The position numbers and the translations under genes are program-made. Below are positions 7,113-14,615 of a DNA stretch of 14,664 bases, in pieces (position 1 is the first letter of the stretch; every line of letters starts with the position of its first letter). Below the pieces are notes generated by a model, which was given only the letters and a program-made list of their open reading frames with translations, was not told where the DNA came from and did no database searches. Source of the DNA: an uncultured Bacteroides sp. (GTDB taxonomy: Bacteria > Bacteroidota > Bacteroidia > Bacteroidales > Bacteroidaceae); the NCBI RefSeq assembly GCF_902491285.1, contig NZ_CABUHK010000108.1, positions 1 through 14,664 on the forward strand, written 5' to 3'.

Positions 7113-7425
7113 GACATTGCAGATTTATTTCAGTAATGTAACATATAAACAAATGAAAAATCCTTGTGAAAGAACACGCTGTACAGTTCTCCGTTTTACT
7201 TTTTTTTGTCTTTCTGCAAATAAAATCTCTAAAAAGATGGTCAATCCAAAAATTATTCTTTTCTTTGCTGCGGATTGATGGACCATTAGTTTCTCGATTT
7301 GATTACAAGGTTTTTACTTCCGTTACCAAAACGCATTTGTAAACTCTCTGTCGTTTTAATCTTTTTATTAGTAACCATCTATCCAGAGAGTTTTATTCAT
7401 TTATTTATTTTTTATCATTTTCATT
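7113..7425 (+). promoter_or_regulatory. Long U-rich upstream region of the RNA-binding protein gene, with two hairpins
   Basis: About 310 nt with no coding frame I believe. Hairpin 1 pairs ATGGTC-AATCC (7237-7247) with GGATT-GATG-GACCAT (7272-7286), an 11-bp stem with a 4-nt bulge and a 24-nt loop. Hairpin 2 pairs AAACTCTCTG (7341-7350) with CAGAGAGTTT (7384-7393), a perfect 10-bp stem with a 33-nt U-rich loop. Hairpin 2 is followed by T-rich sequence up to the ATG at 7426, so it resembles a terminator or attenuator placed before the gene. No clear TAnnTTTG box was found on the plus strand here, so the promoter is not located. Confidence 0.5.
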
Positions 7426-7671
7426 ATGAACATTTATGTTGGAAACCTTAACTACCGTGTTAAGGAAGGAGATCTGCAACAAGTGATGGAAGATTACGGA
7501 GCAGTATCATCAGTTAAAGTTGTTATGGACCGTGAAACCGGTAAATCAAAAGGATTCGCTTTCATCGAAATGGAAGACGATGCTGCAGCAGCAAAAGCTA
7601 TCGCAGAATTGAACGGAGCTGAGTACATGGGACGCACTATGGTAGTTAAAGAAGCTAGACCTAGAGCTTAA
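7426..7671 (+). CDS. Single-RRM RNA-binding protein (Bacteroides Rbp family)
   Basis: An 81-residue protein that is almost exactly one RNA recognition motif. RNP2 is IYVGNL (3-8) and RNP1 is KGFAFIEM (42-49), with the aromatic Tyr and Phe residues that stack on RNA bases in place. Residues 50-81 complete the beta-alpha-beta fold and end with a short basic tail. Bacteroidetes lack Hfq in many species and carry several such small RRM proteins; in B. thetaiotaomicron they are named RbpA, RbpB and RbpC and act in post-transcriptional control. Which paralogue this is cannot be settled from the sequence; I lean to RbpC from its place beside tig, by memory only. It is a single-gene unit with a structured leader and a strong terminator. 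Confidence 0.93.
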   Translation: MNIYVGNLNYRVKEGDLQQVMEDYGAVSSVKVVMDRETGKSKGFAFIEMEDDAAAAKAIAELNGAEYMGRTMVVKEARPRA

Positions 7672-7701
7672 TTGCCGACGCTACATAGCTAAGAAAAAAA
7701 G

Positions 7702-7734
7702 AAACTTCTGTCACCCGTTGACAGAAGTTTTTTT
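7702..7734. terminator. Bidirectional terminator between the RRM gene and mlaF
   Basis: A perfect 12-bp stem (7702-7713 with 7719-7730) and a 5-nt CCCGT loop, ending in seven T on the plus strand. The minus strand also has a T-rich tail (TTTCTTTTTTTC). It can serve both converging genes. Confidence 0.92.
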
Positions 7735-7781
7735 ATGGCCTTATTTCTTTTTTATCGCCTTATTCCAGTCTCCCCCCCGGC

Positions 7782-8552
7782 TCAGCCTTCCATGTTCTGC
7801 ATCTCAAGGTCTTTCACCTTGCGAAGCAAGTCCGAAGCAAAGATAAAGTTATTCAGGCGTTCGTTGGTAGAGGTGAATATATCGTCTTTCGTCCCTTCCC
7901 ACTCTTTATGCCCCTCATAAATATAAATCACCTTTTCACCGATTCCCAACACAGAGTTCATATCATGCGTATTGATAATCGTAGTCATATTATATTCCTG
8001 GGTAATATCGTGAATCAGGTCGTCAATCACCAACGAAGTTTTCGGGTCCAGTCCCGAGTTCGGCTCGTCGCAGAACAAGTATTGCGGGTTCAGGGCAATG
8101 GCACGTGCGATAGCGACACGCTTCTGCATACCGCCACTGATTTCTCCGGGAAACTTATCCTTCGCTTCAGTCAGGTTGACACGGTCCAGACAGAACATCG
8201 CCCGCTTGGTACGCTCGCGCAAGGTGTCATTGCTGAACATATTCAAGGGAAACATCACATTATCCAGTACCGACAAAGAGTCGAACAGAGCGGCACTCTG
8301 GAAAATCATTCCCATCTCCTTGCGAAGCATCTTCTTCTCTTTCTTCCCCATCATCACGAGATTCCGGCCGTCATACAGCACTTCCCCCTTCTCGGGAGTA
8401 AGCAGCCCCACGATACATTTCATCAATACCGTCTTACCGGAACCGCTCTGACCGATAATCAGGTTTGTCTTTCCATTCTCAAAGTCCGCATTGATATCGT
8501 TCAATACCGTCTTATCATCGAACGATTTATATAGTCCTTTAACCTCAATCAT
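7782..8552 (-). CDS. mlaF: MlaF-type ABC transporter ATPase for phospholipid transport
   Basis: A 256-residue ABC ATPase that should power the inner-membrane MlaE permease in phospholipid traffic between the membranes. Motifs in order: Walker A GQSGSGKT (34-41), Q-loop FQ (84-85), signature ISGGMQKR (138-145), Walker B YLFCDE (158-163), D-loop SGLDP (166-170) and H-loop His196. The GGMQKR form of the signature and the partner gene identify the Mla/Ttg2A family rather than a general importer. Its ATG overlaps the mlaE stop (shared ATGA), so translation is coupled. No mlaD (MCE protein), mlaC or mlaB is next to it. The final helix (about 240-256) is charged. Confidence 0.92.
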   Translation of the reverse strand: MIEVKGLYKSFDDKTVLNDINADFENGKTNLIIGQSGSGKTVLMKCIVGLLTPEKGEVLYDGRNLVMMGKKEKKMLRKEMGMIFQSAALFDSLSVLDNVMFPLNMFSNDTLRERTKRAMFCLDRVNLTEAKDKFPGEISGGMQKRVAIARAIALNPQYLFCDEPNSGLDPKTSLVIDDLIHDITQEYNMTTIINTHDMNSVLGIGEKVIYIYEGHKEWEGTKDDIFTSTNERLNNFIFASDLLRKVKDLEMQNMEG

Positions 8553-9292
8553 TCCATCAAAAGTTTAGTTAATATCAAATCCGCAAACAGAATCAAGACA
8601 CTGCTGGACACTACGGAATCCGTAGAAGCCTTTCCCACGGCAATCGAACCGCCTTCCACCGTGTATCCGAAGAAAGCGGACACACTTGCAATGATAAAGG
8701 CGAAGAAAAGAGACTTGATGATACCCGCCCAGATGAACCACTCATTAAACATATACTGCAAACCATATTCGAGGTCGACAGCGTTCATCACTCCGGCAAA
8801 CCAGCAGGTACAAAAGGCCCCGATAATACCGGCAAAGATACTGAATGTCACCAATATGGGAATGACGGTCACCATAGCCGAAATCTTAGGCAGTATCAGG
8901 TAATTGGCGGAATTGACTCCCATAATTTCGAGCGCGTCAATCTGCTGCGTCACCCGCATTGTTCCCAATTCCGAAGCAATGTTCGATCCCACCTTACCCG
9001 CAAGAATCAGACACATAATGGAAGAAGAAAACTCCAGCAACATAATTTCGCGGGTCACGTATCCCACTGTCCATCGGGGCATCCACGGACTTTCGATATT
9101 CAACTTAATCTGAATGGTAATAACCGCGCCGATGAAAAACGAAATCAACAGCACGATTCCAATGGAGTTCACGCCTAGCTGCTCCAACTCGTTAAGGTAT
9201 TGCCGGAAAAACATACGCATACGCTCGGGACGGGAGAAAGTCCGTCCCATCAGCATGAAATATCTCCCGACGGTTCTCAATGCTTTTATCAT
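8549..9292 (-). CDS. mlaE: MlaE-type ABC transporter permease
   Basis: A 247-residue inner-membrane permease. It has an amphipathic N-terminal part (1-40), then hydrophobic segments at about 42-62, 88-102, 135-165, 187-210 and 227-245. The family signature is clear in the middle: ELGTMRVTQQIDALEIMGV (108-126). In E. coli MlaE dimerises, works with two MlaF and docks on an MlaD hexamer; the same plan is likely here, with the MCE partner encoded elsewhere. It is the first gene of the mlaE-mlaF pair and is read from a very short leader, about 13 nt from the predicted transcription start. Confidence 0.93.
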   Translation of the reverse strand: MIKALRTVGRYFMLMGRTFSRPERMRMFFRQYLNELEQLGVNSIGIVLLISFFIGAVITIQIKLNIESPWMPRWTVGYVTREIMLLEFSSSIMCLILAGKVGSNIASELGTMRVTQQIDALEIMGVNSANYLILPKISAMVTVIPILVTFSIFAGIIGAFCTCWFAGVMNAVDLEYGLQYMFNEWFIWAGIIKSLFFAFIIASVSAFFGYTVEGGSIAVGKASTDSVVSSSVLILFADLILTKLLME

Positions 9293-9310
9293 AACTCACA
9301 CTATTTGTCT

Positions 9311-9350
9311 GCAAATGTACATTATTTCGGCTTATTTTTACTACATTTGC
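9311..9350. promoter_or_regulatory. Back-to-back promoters of mlaE and lptB forming an inverted repeat
   Basis: GCAAATGTA (9311-9319) and TACATTTGC (9342-9350) are a perfect 9-bp inverted repeat with a 22-nt spacer. Each arm holds a TACATTTG box, an exact TAnnTTTG match, pointing outward: leftward for mlaE (9319-9312) and rightward for lptB (9342-9349). Neither has a TTTG at the usual -33 distance, where each would fall next to the opposite -7 box. The predicted leaders are only about 12-13 nt on both sides. Confidence 0.6.
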
Positions 9351-9367
9351 CGCAAAATAACTAGAAT

Positions 9368-10129
9368 ATGGAAGAAAGCAAGATGGTGCTCCGCACGGAA
9401 GACCTGGTGAAAAAGTACGGTAAACGAACCGTTGTAAGCCATGTTTCCATCAATGTGAAGCAAGGTGAGATTGTGGGTTTGCTGGGGCCGAACGGTGCCG
9501 GCAAGACGACTTCATTCTATATGACCGTAGGATTGATTACCCCGAATGAAGGACGTATCTTCCTCGACGACCTGGAGATTACCAAATATCCGGTTTACAA
9601 ACGGGCGCAAACGGGAATCGGCTACCTTGCACAGGAAGCCTCTGTATTCCGCCAGATGAGTGTGGAAGACAATATTGCCGCCGTGCTCGAAATGACTAAC
9701 AAGCCCAAAGAATATCAGAAGGAAAAACTCGAAAGCCTGATAGCGGAATTCCGCCTGCAAAAGGTACGCAAGAACAACGGTAACCAGTTGTCCGGTGGTG
9801 AACGCCGCCGTACGGAGATTGCACGCTGCCTTGCCATCGACCCGAAATTCATCATGCTCGACGAGCCTTTTGCCGGTGTCGACCCGATTGCCGTAGAGGA
9901 TATCCAGCAAATCGTGTGGAAACTGAAAGACAAGAATATCGGTATCCTGATTACCGACCACAACGTACAGGAAACGCTTAGTATCACCGACCGTGCCTAC
10001 CTGCTTTTCGAGGGAAAGATTCTTTTCCAGGGCACACCTGAAGAGTTGTCCGAGAATCAGATTGTACGCGAAAAGTACCTGAGCAACAGCTTTGTGTTGC
10101 GTCGTAAAGATTTCCAGTTAGAGAAATAA
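9368..10129 (+). CDS. lptB: LptB, ATPase of the LPS export machine
   Basis: A 253-residue ABC ATPase that drives LPS extraction from the inner membrane with LptF/LptG. Motifs: Walker A GPNGAGKT (40-47), Q-loop Gln89 within the LptB-like [10 protein letters not shown], signature LSGGERRR (141-148), Walker B FIMLDE (161-166), the PFAGVDP segment (167-173) and H-loop His198. The ERRR signature and PFAGVDP are diagnostic for LptB. Two starts are possible: the ATG at 9368 used here, and the ATG at 9383, which gives MVLRTEDL at the family's usual N terminus. The second start is quite plausible. The other lpt genes are not nearby. It is a single-gene unit divergent from mlaE. Confidence 0.95.
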   Translation: MEESKMVLRTEDLVKKYGKRTVVSHVSINVKQGEIVGLLGPNGAGKTTSFYMTVGLITPNEGRIFLDDLEITKYPVYKRAQTGIGYLAQEASVFRQMSVEDNIAAVLEMTNKPKEYQKEKLESLIAEFRLQKVRKNNGNQLSGGERRRTEIARCLAIDPKFIMLDEPFAGVDPIAVEDIQQIVWKLKDKNIGILITDHNVQETLSITDRAYLLFEGKILFQGTPEELSENQIVREKYLSNSFVLRRKDFQLEK

Positions 10130-10140
10130 AAGAAATAAAA

Positions 10141-10199
10141 ATCTCCAATAGAAAAACTCCCGGAAGCGTCATGTTTCCGGGAGTTTTTTTATTGGAGAT
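10141..10199. terminator. Long bidirectional terminator between lptB and der
   Basis: A nested palindrome. The inner stem AAACTCCCGGAA (10154-10165) pairs with TTCCGGGAGTTT (10175-10186) around a 9-nt loop and is flanked by A5 and T7. An outer perfect 10-bp repeat, ATCTCCAATA (10141-10150) with TATTGGAGAT (10190-10199), extends it. It works in both directions for the converging lptB and der, and lies 5 nt from the der stop codon. Confidence 0.93.
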
Positions 10200-10204
10200 A
10201 TATC

Positions 10205-11518
10205 TTATTTCTGTCGGATGTAAATATTAACCGGCGTACCAGTCAAGTTCCACTTCTCACGCATCTTGTTTTCAAGGAAACGTTTGTAGGGCTCCTTCAC
10301 ATATTGCGGCAGGTTGGCGAAATAAACAAATGAAGGCACCTGTGTATTCGGCAACTGTGTGATATATTTAATCTTGATATATTTGCCTTTGTTTGAAGGG
10401 GGCGGATACGCCTCGATCAACGGAAGCATCTCTTCATTCAGACGGGCGGTAGGTATCTTTGTTGTCCGGTTCTCATATACGTTGCGCGCCTCTTCAAGCA
10501 CTTTCAGAATACGTTGCTTCGTCAATGCGGAAGCAAAGATAATCGGGAAATCGACAAACGGAGCAAAACGGGAGCGGACAGCATCTTCGAAAGTCTTCTG
10601 CACTTTCACGGATTTATCTTCCACCAAATCCCATTTATTGATAACGACTACCAAGCCTTTCTGATTCTTCTGAATCAGAGAGAAGATATTCAAGTCCTGA
10701 CTCTCAACCCCTCTCGTAGCGTCCAGCATCAGAATACAAACATCCGAACCTTCGATGGCACGAATCGAACGAATCACAGAATAGTATTCCAAGTCTTCAT
10801 TTACCTTGTTCTTCTTACGGATACCGGCTGTATCCACCAGATAGAAGTCAAACCCGAATTTATTGTAACGGGTATAGATAGAATCGCGGGTTGTTCCGGC
10901 AATCTCGGTCACGATGTTACGGTCTTCACCGATAAAAGCATTCACGATAGAGGACTTTCCGGCATTCGGACGTCCCACTACGGCAAAACGAGGAATCTCG
11001 TCATCCAGAATCTCGGAAGCTTCTTTCTTGAATTTGCTGACAATCAAGTCCATCAAATCCCCCGTACCACTTCCCGTGATAGCAGAAATACAATAAGGGT
11101 CACCCAATCCCAGTTTATAAAATTCAGGGGCATTATACTGCAACTCATGGTTATCCGTCTTGTTGGCAACCATAATCACCGGACTTTTGGCACGACGCAA
11201 GATAGCCGCCACCTGCATATCCAAGTCAGTCACTCCGTTCATCACATCCACCACGAACAGAATCACATCCGCTTCATCTACAGCCAGCAACACCTGCTTA
11301 CGGATCTCCTCTTCGAATATATCGTCAGAGTTCACCACCCATCCACCGGTATCCACCACGGAAAATTCACGGCCCAGCCACTCGGACTTGCCATATTGTC
11401 TGTCGCGGGTTGTGCCCGCCTCTTCATTCACAATAGCCCGACGAGATTTCGTCAGACGGTTAAATAAGGTAGACTTGCCCACATTAGGGCGTCCTACAAT
11501 TGCAACTAAATTACTCAT
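10205..11518 (-). CDS. der: Der (EngA), double-domain GTPase for 50S ribosome assembly
   Basis: A 437-residue protein with two GTPase domains in tandem, the hallmark of Der. Domain 1 has G1 GRPNVGKS (9-16), G3 DTGG (56-59) and G4 NKTD (119-122). Domain 2 has G1 GRPNAGKS (182-189), G3 DTAG (229-232) and G4 NKWD (294-297). The C-terminal KH-like domain (about 350-437) includes [16 protein letters not shown] and ends IYIRQK, as is usual. It helps late 50S maturation and is essential in bacteria studied. It lies 49 nt after era with no visible promoter between, so era-der probably form one transcript. Confidence 0.98.
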   Translation of the reverse strand: MSNLVAIVGRPNVGKSTLFNRLTKSRRAIVNEEAGTTRDRQYGKSEWLGREFSVVDTGGWVVNSDDIFEEEIRKQVLLAVDEADVILFVVDVMNGVTDLDMQVAAILRRAKSPVIMVANKTDNHELQYNAPEFYKLGLGDPYCISAITGSGTGDLMDLIVSKFKKEASEILDDEIPRFAVVGRPNAGKSSIVNAFIGEDRNIVTEIAGTTRDSIYTRYNKFGFDFYLVDTAGIRKKNKVNEDLEYYSVIRSIRAIEGSDVCILMLDATRGVESQDLNIFSLIQKNQKGLVVVINKWDLVEDKSVKVQKTFEDAVRSRFAPFVDFPIIFASALTKQRILKVLEEARNVYENRTTKIPTARLNEEMLPLIEAYPPPSNKGKYIKIKYITQLPNTQVPSFVYFANLPQYVKEPYKRFLENKMREKWNLTGTPVNIYIRQK

Positions 11519-11567
11519 AGTTCAATACCTTGTTTTTTTCACGACTATCCCAGTCGCATGAATACTC

Positions 11568-12449
11568 TTAATCTAACTGATAACCGAAATTACGCAATTC
11601 CTTATCCGAACTGCGCCAATCCTTATCAACTTTCACATACGTTTCCAGGTAAATGGTCTTCCCGAAGAAACGTTCCAGTTCACGGCGGGCTTCGGTAGCA
11701 ACCTTCTTCAGCGCCTTTCCCTGCTTACCGATAATGATTCCTTTCTGCGAATCACGTTCCACGTAGATTATTGCACGAATCTGAATCTTCTTCGGCCCTT
11801 CCTTAAACTCTTCCACAACCACTTCTACCGAATAGGGAATCTCCTTGTCATAGTACAGCAGAATCTTTTCCCGAATAATCTCATTCACAAAGAAACGAGC
11901 AGGCTTGTCCGTCCACTGGTCTTTCCCGAAATAAGGGGGAGATTCGGGCAGCAACTCCTTGATCCGCTTCATCACATAGTCCACGTTAAACTTGGATGCT
12001 GCGGAAATCGGAATAATCTCAGCCTGCGGAAGCAGTTCTTTCCATTCTTCCACCAACTTGACCAGCTTCTCCTGGTCGGTAAGGTCAATTTTATTAATGA
12101 GCAGAAGTACAGGCACGGTCATCTCACGCACCTTTGCCATAAACTCATTATTCTTATCCGGTGTCTCTACCACATCAGTCACATAAAGCAAAACATCCGC
12201 ATCCGTCAGTGCCGAAGTAGAAAAGTTCAGCATAGACTCCTGTAGCTTGTAATTGGGTTTCAATACTCCCGGAGTATCAGAAAAAACAATCTGCATTTCA
12301 TCCGTATTATAGATTCCCATAATGCGGTGACGAGTAGTCTGCGCCTTGAAGGTGGCAATCGAGATACGCTCACCTACCAAAGCATTCATTAATGTCGATT
12401 TTCCGACATTCGGATTTCCTACGATGTTTACAAAACCAGCTTTATGCAT
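11568..12449 (-). CDS. era: Era, GTPase for 16S rRNA and 30S maturation
   Basis: A 293-residue essential GTPase. G1 is GNPNVGKS (11-18), G3 DTPG (58-61) and G4 NKID (119-122). A KH type 2 domain follows in the C-terminal third, with the RNA-binding loop GIIIGKQG (237-244), and binds the 3' end of 16S rRNA. Length and domain order are normal. A strong terminator ends only 27 nt upstream of the ATG and no TAnnTTTG box fits between them, so expression may depend on read-through from fabH or an atypical promoter. Era and Der act on different ribosomal subunits, so their pairing makes a compact ribosome-assembly unit. Confidence 0.98.
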   Translation of the reverse strand: MHKAGFVNIVGNPNVGKSTLMNALVGERISIATFKAQTTRHRIMGIYNTDEMQIVFSDTPGVLKPNYKLQESMLNFSTSALTDADVLLYVTDVVETPDKNNEFMAKVREMTVPVLLLINKIDLTDQEKLVKLVEEWKELLPQAEIIPISAASKFNVDYVMKRIKELLPESPPYFGKDQWTDKPARFFVNEIIREKILLYYDKEIPYSVEVVVEEFKEGPKKIQIRAIIYVERDSQKGIIIGKQGKALKKVATEARRELERFFGKTIYLETYVKVDKDWRSSDKELRNFGYQLD

Positions 12450-12476
12450 TTCACTTCATTTTATTGGTTGAGACAA

Positions 12477-12510
12477 AAAAACGCATCGAATCGAAATAGG
12501 ATGCGTTTTT
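12477..12510 (-). terminator. Terminator after fabH
   Basis: AAAAACGCATC (12477-12487) and GATGCGTTTTT (12500-12510) form a perfect 11-bp stem with a 12-nt loop, followed on the minus strand by a run of T. It lies between the fabH stop and the era start and may act as a partial terminator if era relies on read-through. Confidence 0.85.
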
Positions 12511-12537
12511 GAGTGTTATAGTTCAGTAACTAAGTTA

Positions 12538-13542
12538 CTATTCCTTCTTTCCGTCATAACCCCACTTCACGTAAACCGCGCCCCAGGTAAATCCGGCACC
12601 GAATGCTGTGAAAATGATGTTATCGCCTTTCTTGAGTTTATCTTCATAATCCCAGATACACAAAGGAAGCGTACCGGCACTTGTGTTGCCGTAGTGTTCA
12701 ATATTCACCAGCACTTTGTCCATCGGCACTTCCATGCGATGAGCCACTGCTTCGATAATACGAACATTTGCCTGATGCGGCACAATCCAGTCGATAGTCT
12801 CTTTCGTCAATCCATTCTTTTCTGCGATTGCCGCAGAAACATCCGACATACTGGAAACAGCATATTTGAATACTGTTCTTCCTTCCTGATGCAGATAATG
12901 CATCTTATTGTCTACTGTGAAATAAGACGGCGGACAAACCGAACCACCCGCTTTCATGTGAAGGAAAGGCAAACCTTTACCGTCCGTTCTCAGTATCGAA
13001 TCCATAATACCATAATCTTCCGTGGTGGGTTCTACCATGAAGGCAGCAGCACCATCACCAAAGATAGGGCAGGTAGCACGATCTGTATAATTAACCATTG
13101 ACGACATCTTATCAGCGCCAACAATGATAATTTTCTTATATCTTCCCGAACGGATAAAATTCGCAGCCGTCTCCATCAAATACAGGAAACCGCTACAAGC
13201 AGCCTGCAAATCAAAAGCAAAGGCATTCTTCAGTCCGAGTTTATCGCAAAGAATAGAAGCTGTAGAAGGGAAGTGATAGTCAGGAGTACTAGTAGCCACA
13301 ATAACCAAATCAATGTCGTCAGGATTGGCACCAGTCTTTTTCATCAACTGCTTGGCAGCTTTACGCGCCATATACGAGCTACCTAATCCTTCCTCATTCA
13401 GAATATGTCTTTCCTTTACTCCAATACGAGTCATAATCCATTCATCGTTGGTATCCACCATCTTTGATATCTCGTCATTCGTCAAGATATAATCGGGAAC
13501 ATATCCGCCGACTCCTGTGATTACTGCATTTATTTTTTCCAT
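12538..13542 (-). CDS. fabH: FabH, 3-oxoacyl-ACP synthase III
   Basis: A 334-residue enzyme that condenses an acyl-CoA primer with malonyl-ACP to begin type II fatty-acid synthesis. The catalytic triad is Cys116 in LQAACSGF, His256 in VPHQANVR and Asn286 in EHYGNTSAG. The N-terminal GVGGYVPDY and the C-terminal GAGFTWGAV are family signatures. I start at ATG 13542; a TTG one codon upstream (13545) is in frame but unnecessary. The gene follows rpmF directly. In E. coli and many others plsX stands between rpmF and fabH; it is absent here. A weak hairpin (13582-13608) lies in the 85-nt gap before it. The fatty-acid substrate range cannot be read from sequence. Confidence 0.97.
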   Translation of the reverse strand: MEKINAVITGVGGYVPDYILTNDEISKMVDTNDEWIMTRIGVKERHILNEEGLGSSYMARKAAKQLMKKTGANPDDIDLVIVATSTPDYHFPSTASILCDKLGLKNAFAFDLQAACSGFLYLMETAANFIRSGRYKKIIIVGADKMSSMVNYTDRATCPIFGDGAAAFMVEPTTEDYGIMDSILRTDGKGLPFLHMKAGGSVCPPSYFTVDNKMHYLHQEGRTVFKYAVSSMSDVSAAIAEKNGLTKETIDWIVPHQANVRIIEAVAHRMEVPMDKVLVNIEHYGNTSAGTLPLCIWDYEDKLKKGDNIIFTAFGAGFTWGAVYVKWGYDGKKE

Positions 13543-13581
13543 CAAACCTATTTTAAATTAGCAATACTATAATACTTAAAG

Positions 13582-13608
13582 CAGCCGGAGAGCATCACCC
13601 TCAGGCTG
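13582..13608. promoter_or_regulatory. Weak hairpin between rpmF and fabH
   Basis: CAGCC (13582-13586) pairs with GGCTG (13604-13608), with a possible inner GAG/CTC pairing. On the minus strand the tail is CTTTAAG rather than a T run, so full termination is unlikely. It could tune L32 versus FabH output as a partial attenuator or RNA-processing site. Confidence 0.3.
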
Positions 13609-13630
13609 TTTTTCAGTATAACTGTACTAA

Positions 13631-13816
13631 TTATACAGCTGCTTCTTTCTCAATAGCGAGCTTACCTCTGTAATATCCGCAAGCACCACACACTGTGTGA
13701 TATACATGCCATTCTCCGCAATTCGGACAAATAGCCAATGTAGGAGCTACTGCCTTATCATGAGTTCTTCTCTTCGCTTGTCTCGTACTTGATTGTCTTC
13801 TCTTAGGATGTGCCAT
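13631..13816 (-). CDS. rpmF: 50S ribosomal protein L32 (bL32)
   Basis: A 61-residue ribosomal protein. It has the family N terminus AHPKRRQSSTRQAKRR, rich in Arg and Lys for rRNA contact. A zinc ribbon follows with Cys30, Cys33, Cys43 and Cys46, so this is the zinc-binding (C+) form. The end is a short acidic tail. The ATG lies 12 nt after the DUF177 gene, a pairing conserved very widely in bacteria, so they are co-transcribed. Confidence 0.97.
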   Translation of the reverse strand: MAHPKRRQSSTRQAKRRTHDKAVAPTLAICPNCGEWHVYHTVCGACGYYRGKLAIEKEAAV

Positions 13817-13828
13817 TTTCTTAAAACT

Positions 13829-14407
13829 TTAATTATTATCTAATATTTTTTTTAATTCATTCCAGCGAGGATCAATTTGTTCCTCCACTTCCTCTTCAAT
13901 TACGATATCGTCTCCTCCAGTGTCGAAAACTTCATCGCTATCCTCGTTCGCATTTGTCTTCAAATGCTTGCTCAATTTACTAGTCATAGCTTTATTGCAC
14001 TTACCCGGAGCGTGTACATGCTTCATTGGGATGGAGAGTGCTATAAACTCATACATGAACCATGCAACGTTGATTTCTCCTTCTTCTTCGGGAATCACAA
14101 TCAGGTTCTCACCTTCCTCTGCATATTCATGTCCAAACTTCACCATCAGTTTATCAGAAGAACTGATCGGTAGTTCCATATCATCCAGACAACGATCACA
14201 TGGCACCCATACCATTCCATCGGTCTGAAAGCTCAATTCGAAAGCGCGAGAGGTTCTTTTCACGTTCAAAGTTACATTTACTTTTCCCTTTTGAACTTCA
14301 GGACCATCAATGTGAGCGAAATAAAGGTTATCCAATACAAACTCATACTTAGCAGAGTCTGTCTGCATTCCTTTCAGATCAATTTTGTATTTATCAAATT
14401 TTCCCAA
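13829..14407 (-). CDS. DUF177/YceD family protein linked to 23S rRNA and L32
   Basis: A 192-residue member of the YceD (DUF177) family, almost always found just before rpmF. A CDRC motif (Cys70, Cys73) is followed by Cys137 within HAPGKC, a likely metal-binding set as in other members. Residues about 155-178 are strongly acidic, and the end has the family's DPRWNELKK signature (179-187). Family members have been tied to 23S rRNA accumulation in plants and bacteria; the exact role is not settled. No ATG or GTG lies in frame upstream before a stop at 14437-14435. The first plausible start is TTG at 14407-14405, preceded by a purine-rich AAAAAAGAGAGAAG. If the TTG is wrong, the next Met is residue 14, which would cut conserved sequence. 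Confidence 0.9.
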   Translation of the reverse strand: MGKFDKYKIDLKGMQTDSAKYEFVLDNLYFAHIDGPEVQKGKVNVTLNVKRTSRAFELSFQTDGMVWVPCDRCLDDMELPISSSDKLMVKFGHEYAEEGENLIVIPEEEGEINVAWFMYEFIALSIPMKHVHAPGKCNKAMTSKLSKHLKTNANEDSDEVFDTGGDDIVIEEEVEEQIDPRWNELKKILDNN

Positions 14408-14449
14408 AGCTTCTCTCTTTTTTAAATCGTTAGCTTACAATTCGGGCGA

Positions 14450-14484
14450 CAAAGATACAAATAAATATCCTCATAACATACAAA
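14450..14484 (-). promoter_or_regulatory. Promoter of the DUF177-rpmF-fabH operon
   Basis: On the minus strand TATCTTTG (14457-14450) matches TAnnTTTG exactly. A TTTG at 14484-14481 lies 23 nt upstream, a little longer than usual. The predicted transcription start is near 14443, giving a leader of about 36 nt before the TTG start codon. Confidence 0.55.
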
Positions 14485-14533
14485 TTATCAGTAAATATTC
14501 ACTTTTTTAATAGGTATTATAGGTTTACGACTG

Positions 14534-14563
14534 ATAAAACAGCCGTATAAATGCCGAAGCTGT
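14534..14563 (-). terminator. Second terminator-like hairpin after the rRNA operon
   Basis: ACAGC (14539-14543) pairs with GCTGT (14559-14563), and on the minus strand TTTTAT follows. It is weaker than the first stem and sits just downstream of it, so it looks like a backup terminator. Confidence 0.45.
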
Positions 14564-14565
14564 AA

Positions 14566-14603
14566 AAACAGAAAACCTCGCCCGTCAAATAGACAAGCGA
14601 GGC
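14566..14603 (-). terminator. rRNA operon terminator
   Basis: GCCTCGC and GCGAGGTTTTC, read on the minus strand, form a GC-rich stem (arms 14576-14581 and 14597-14602) with a 15-nt loop and a T-rich tail. It lies about 12 nt past the 5S 3' end. Confidence 0.85.
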
Positions 14604-14615
14604 TTCTTCAAAAAC

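Noticed and set aside
7772..7778. Run of seven C as a phase-variation tract
   Set aside because: It lies just past the mlaF stop codon, so slippage would not change any protein.
7908..8534. A 208-codon plus-strand frame opposite mlaF
   Set aside because: Antisense to a complete ABC ATPase with all motifs; the translation looks like reversed codon bias rather than a protein.
10514..11467. A 317-codon open frame on the plus strand opposite der
   Set aside because: It is fully antisense to an unmistakable, highly conserved GTPase gene, and its product shows no domain features; a codon-composition shadow.
11542..11556. CGACT/AGTCG hairpin between era and der as a terminator
   Set aside because: Only 5 bp, and on the minus strand it is followed by A rather than T; it would not stop transcription into der.
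12523..12538. Palindrome AGTAAC-TAA-GTTACT at the fabH stop codon as an operator
   Set aside because: Short, A/T-rich and lacking a promoter nearby; likely chance.
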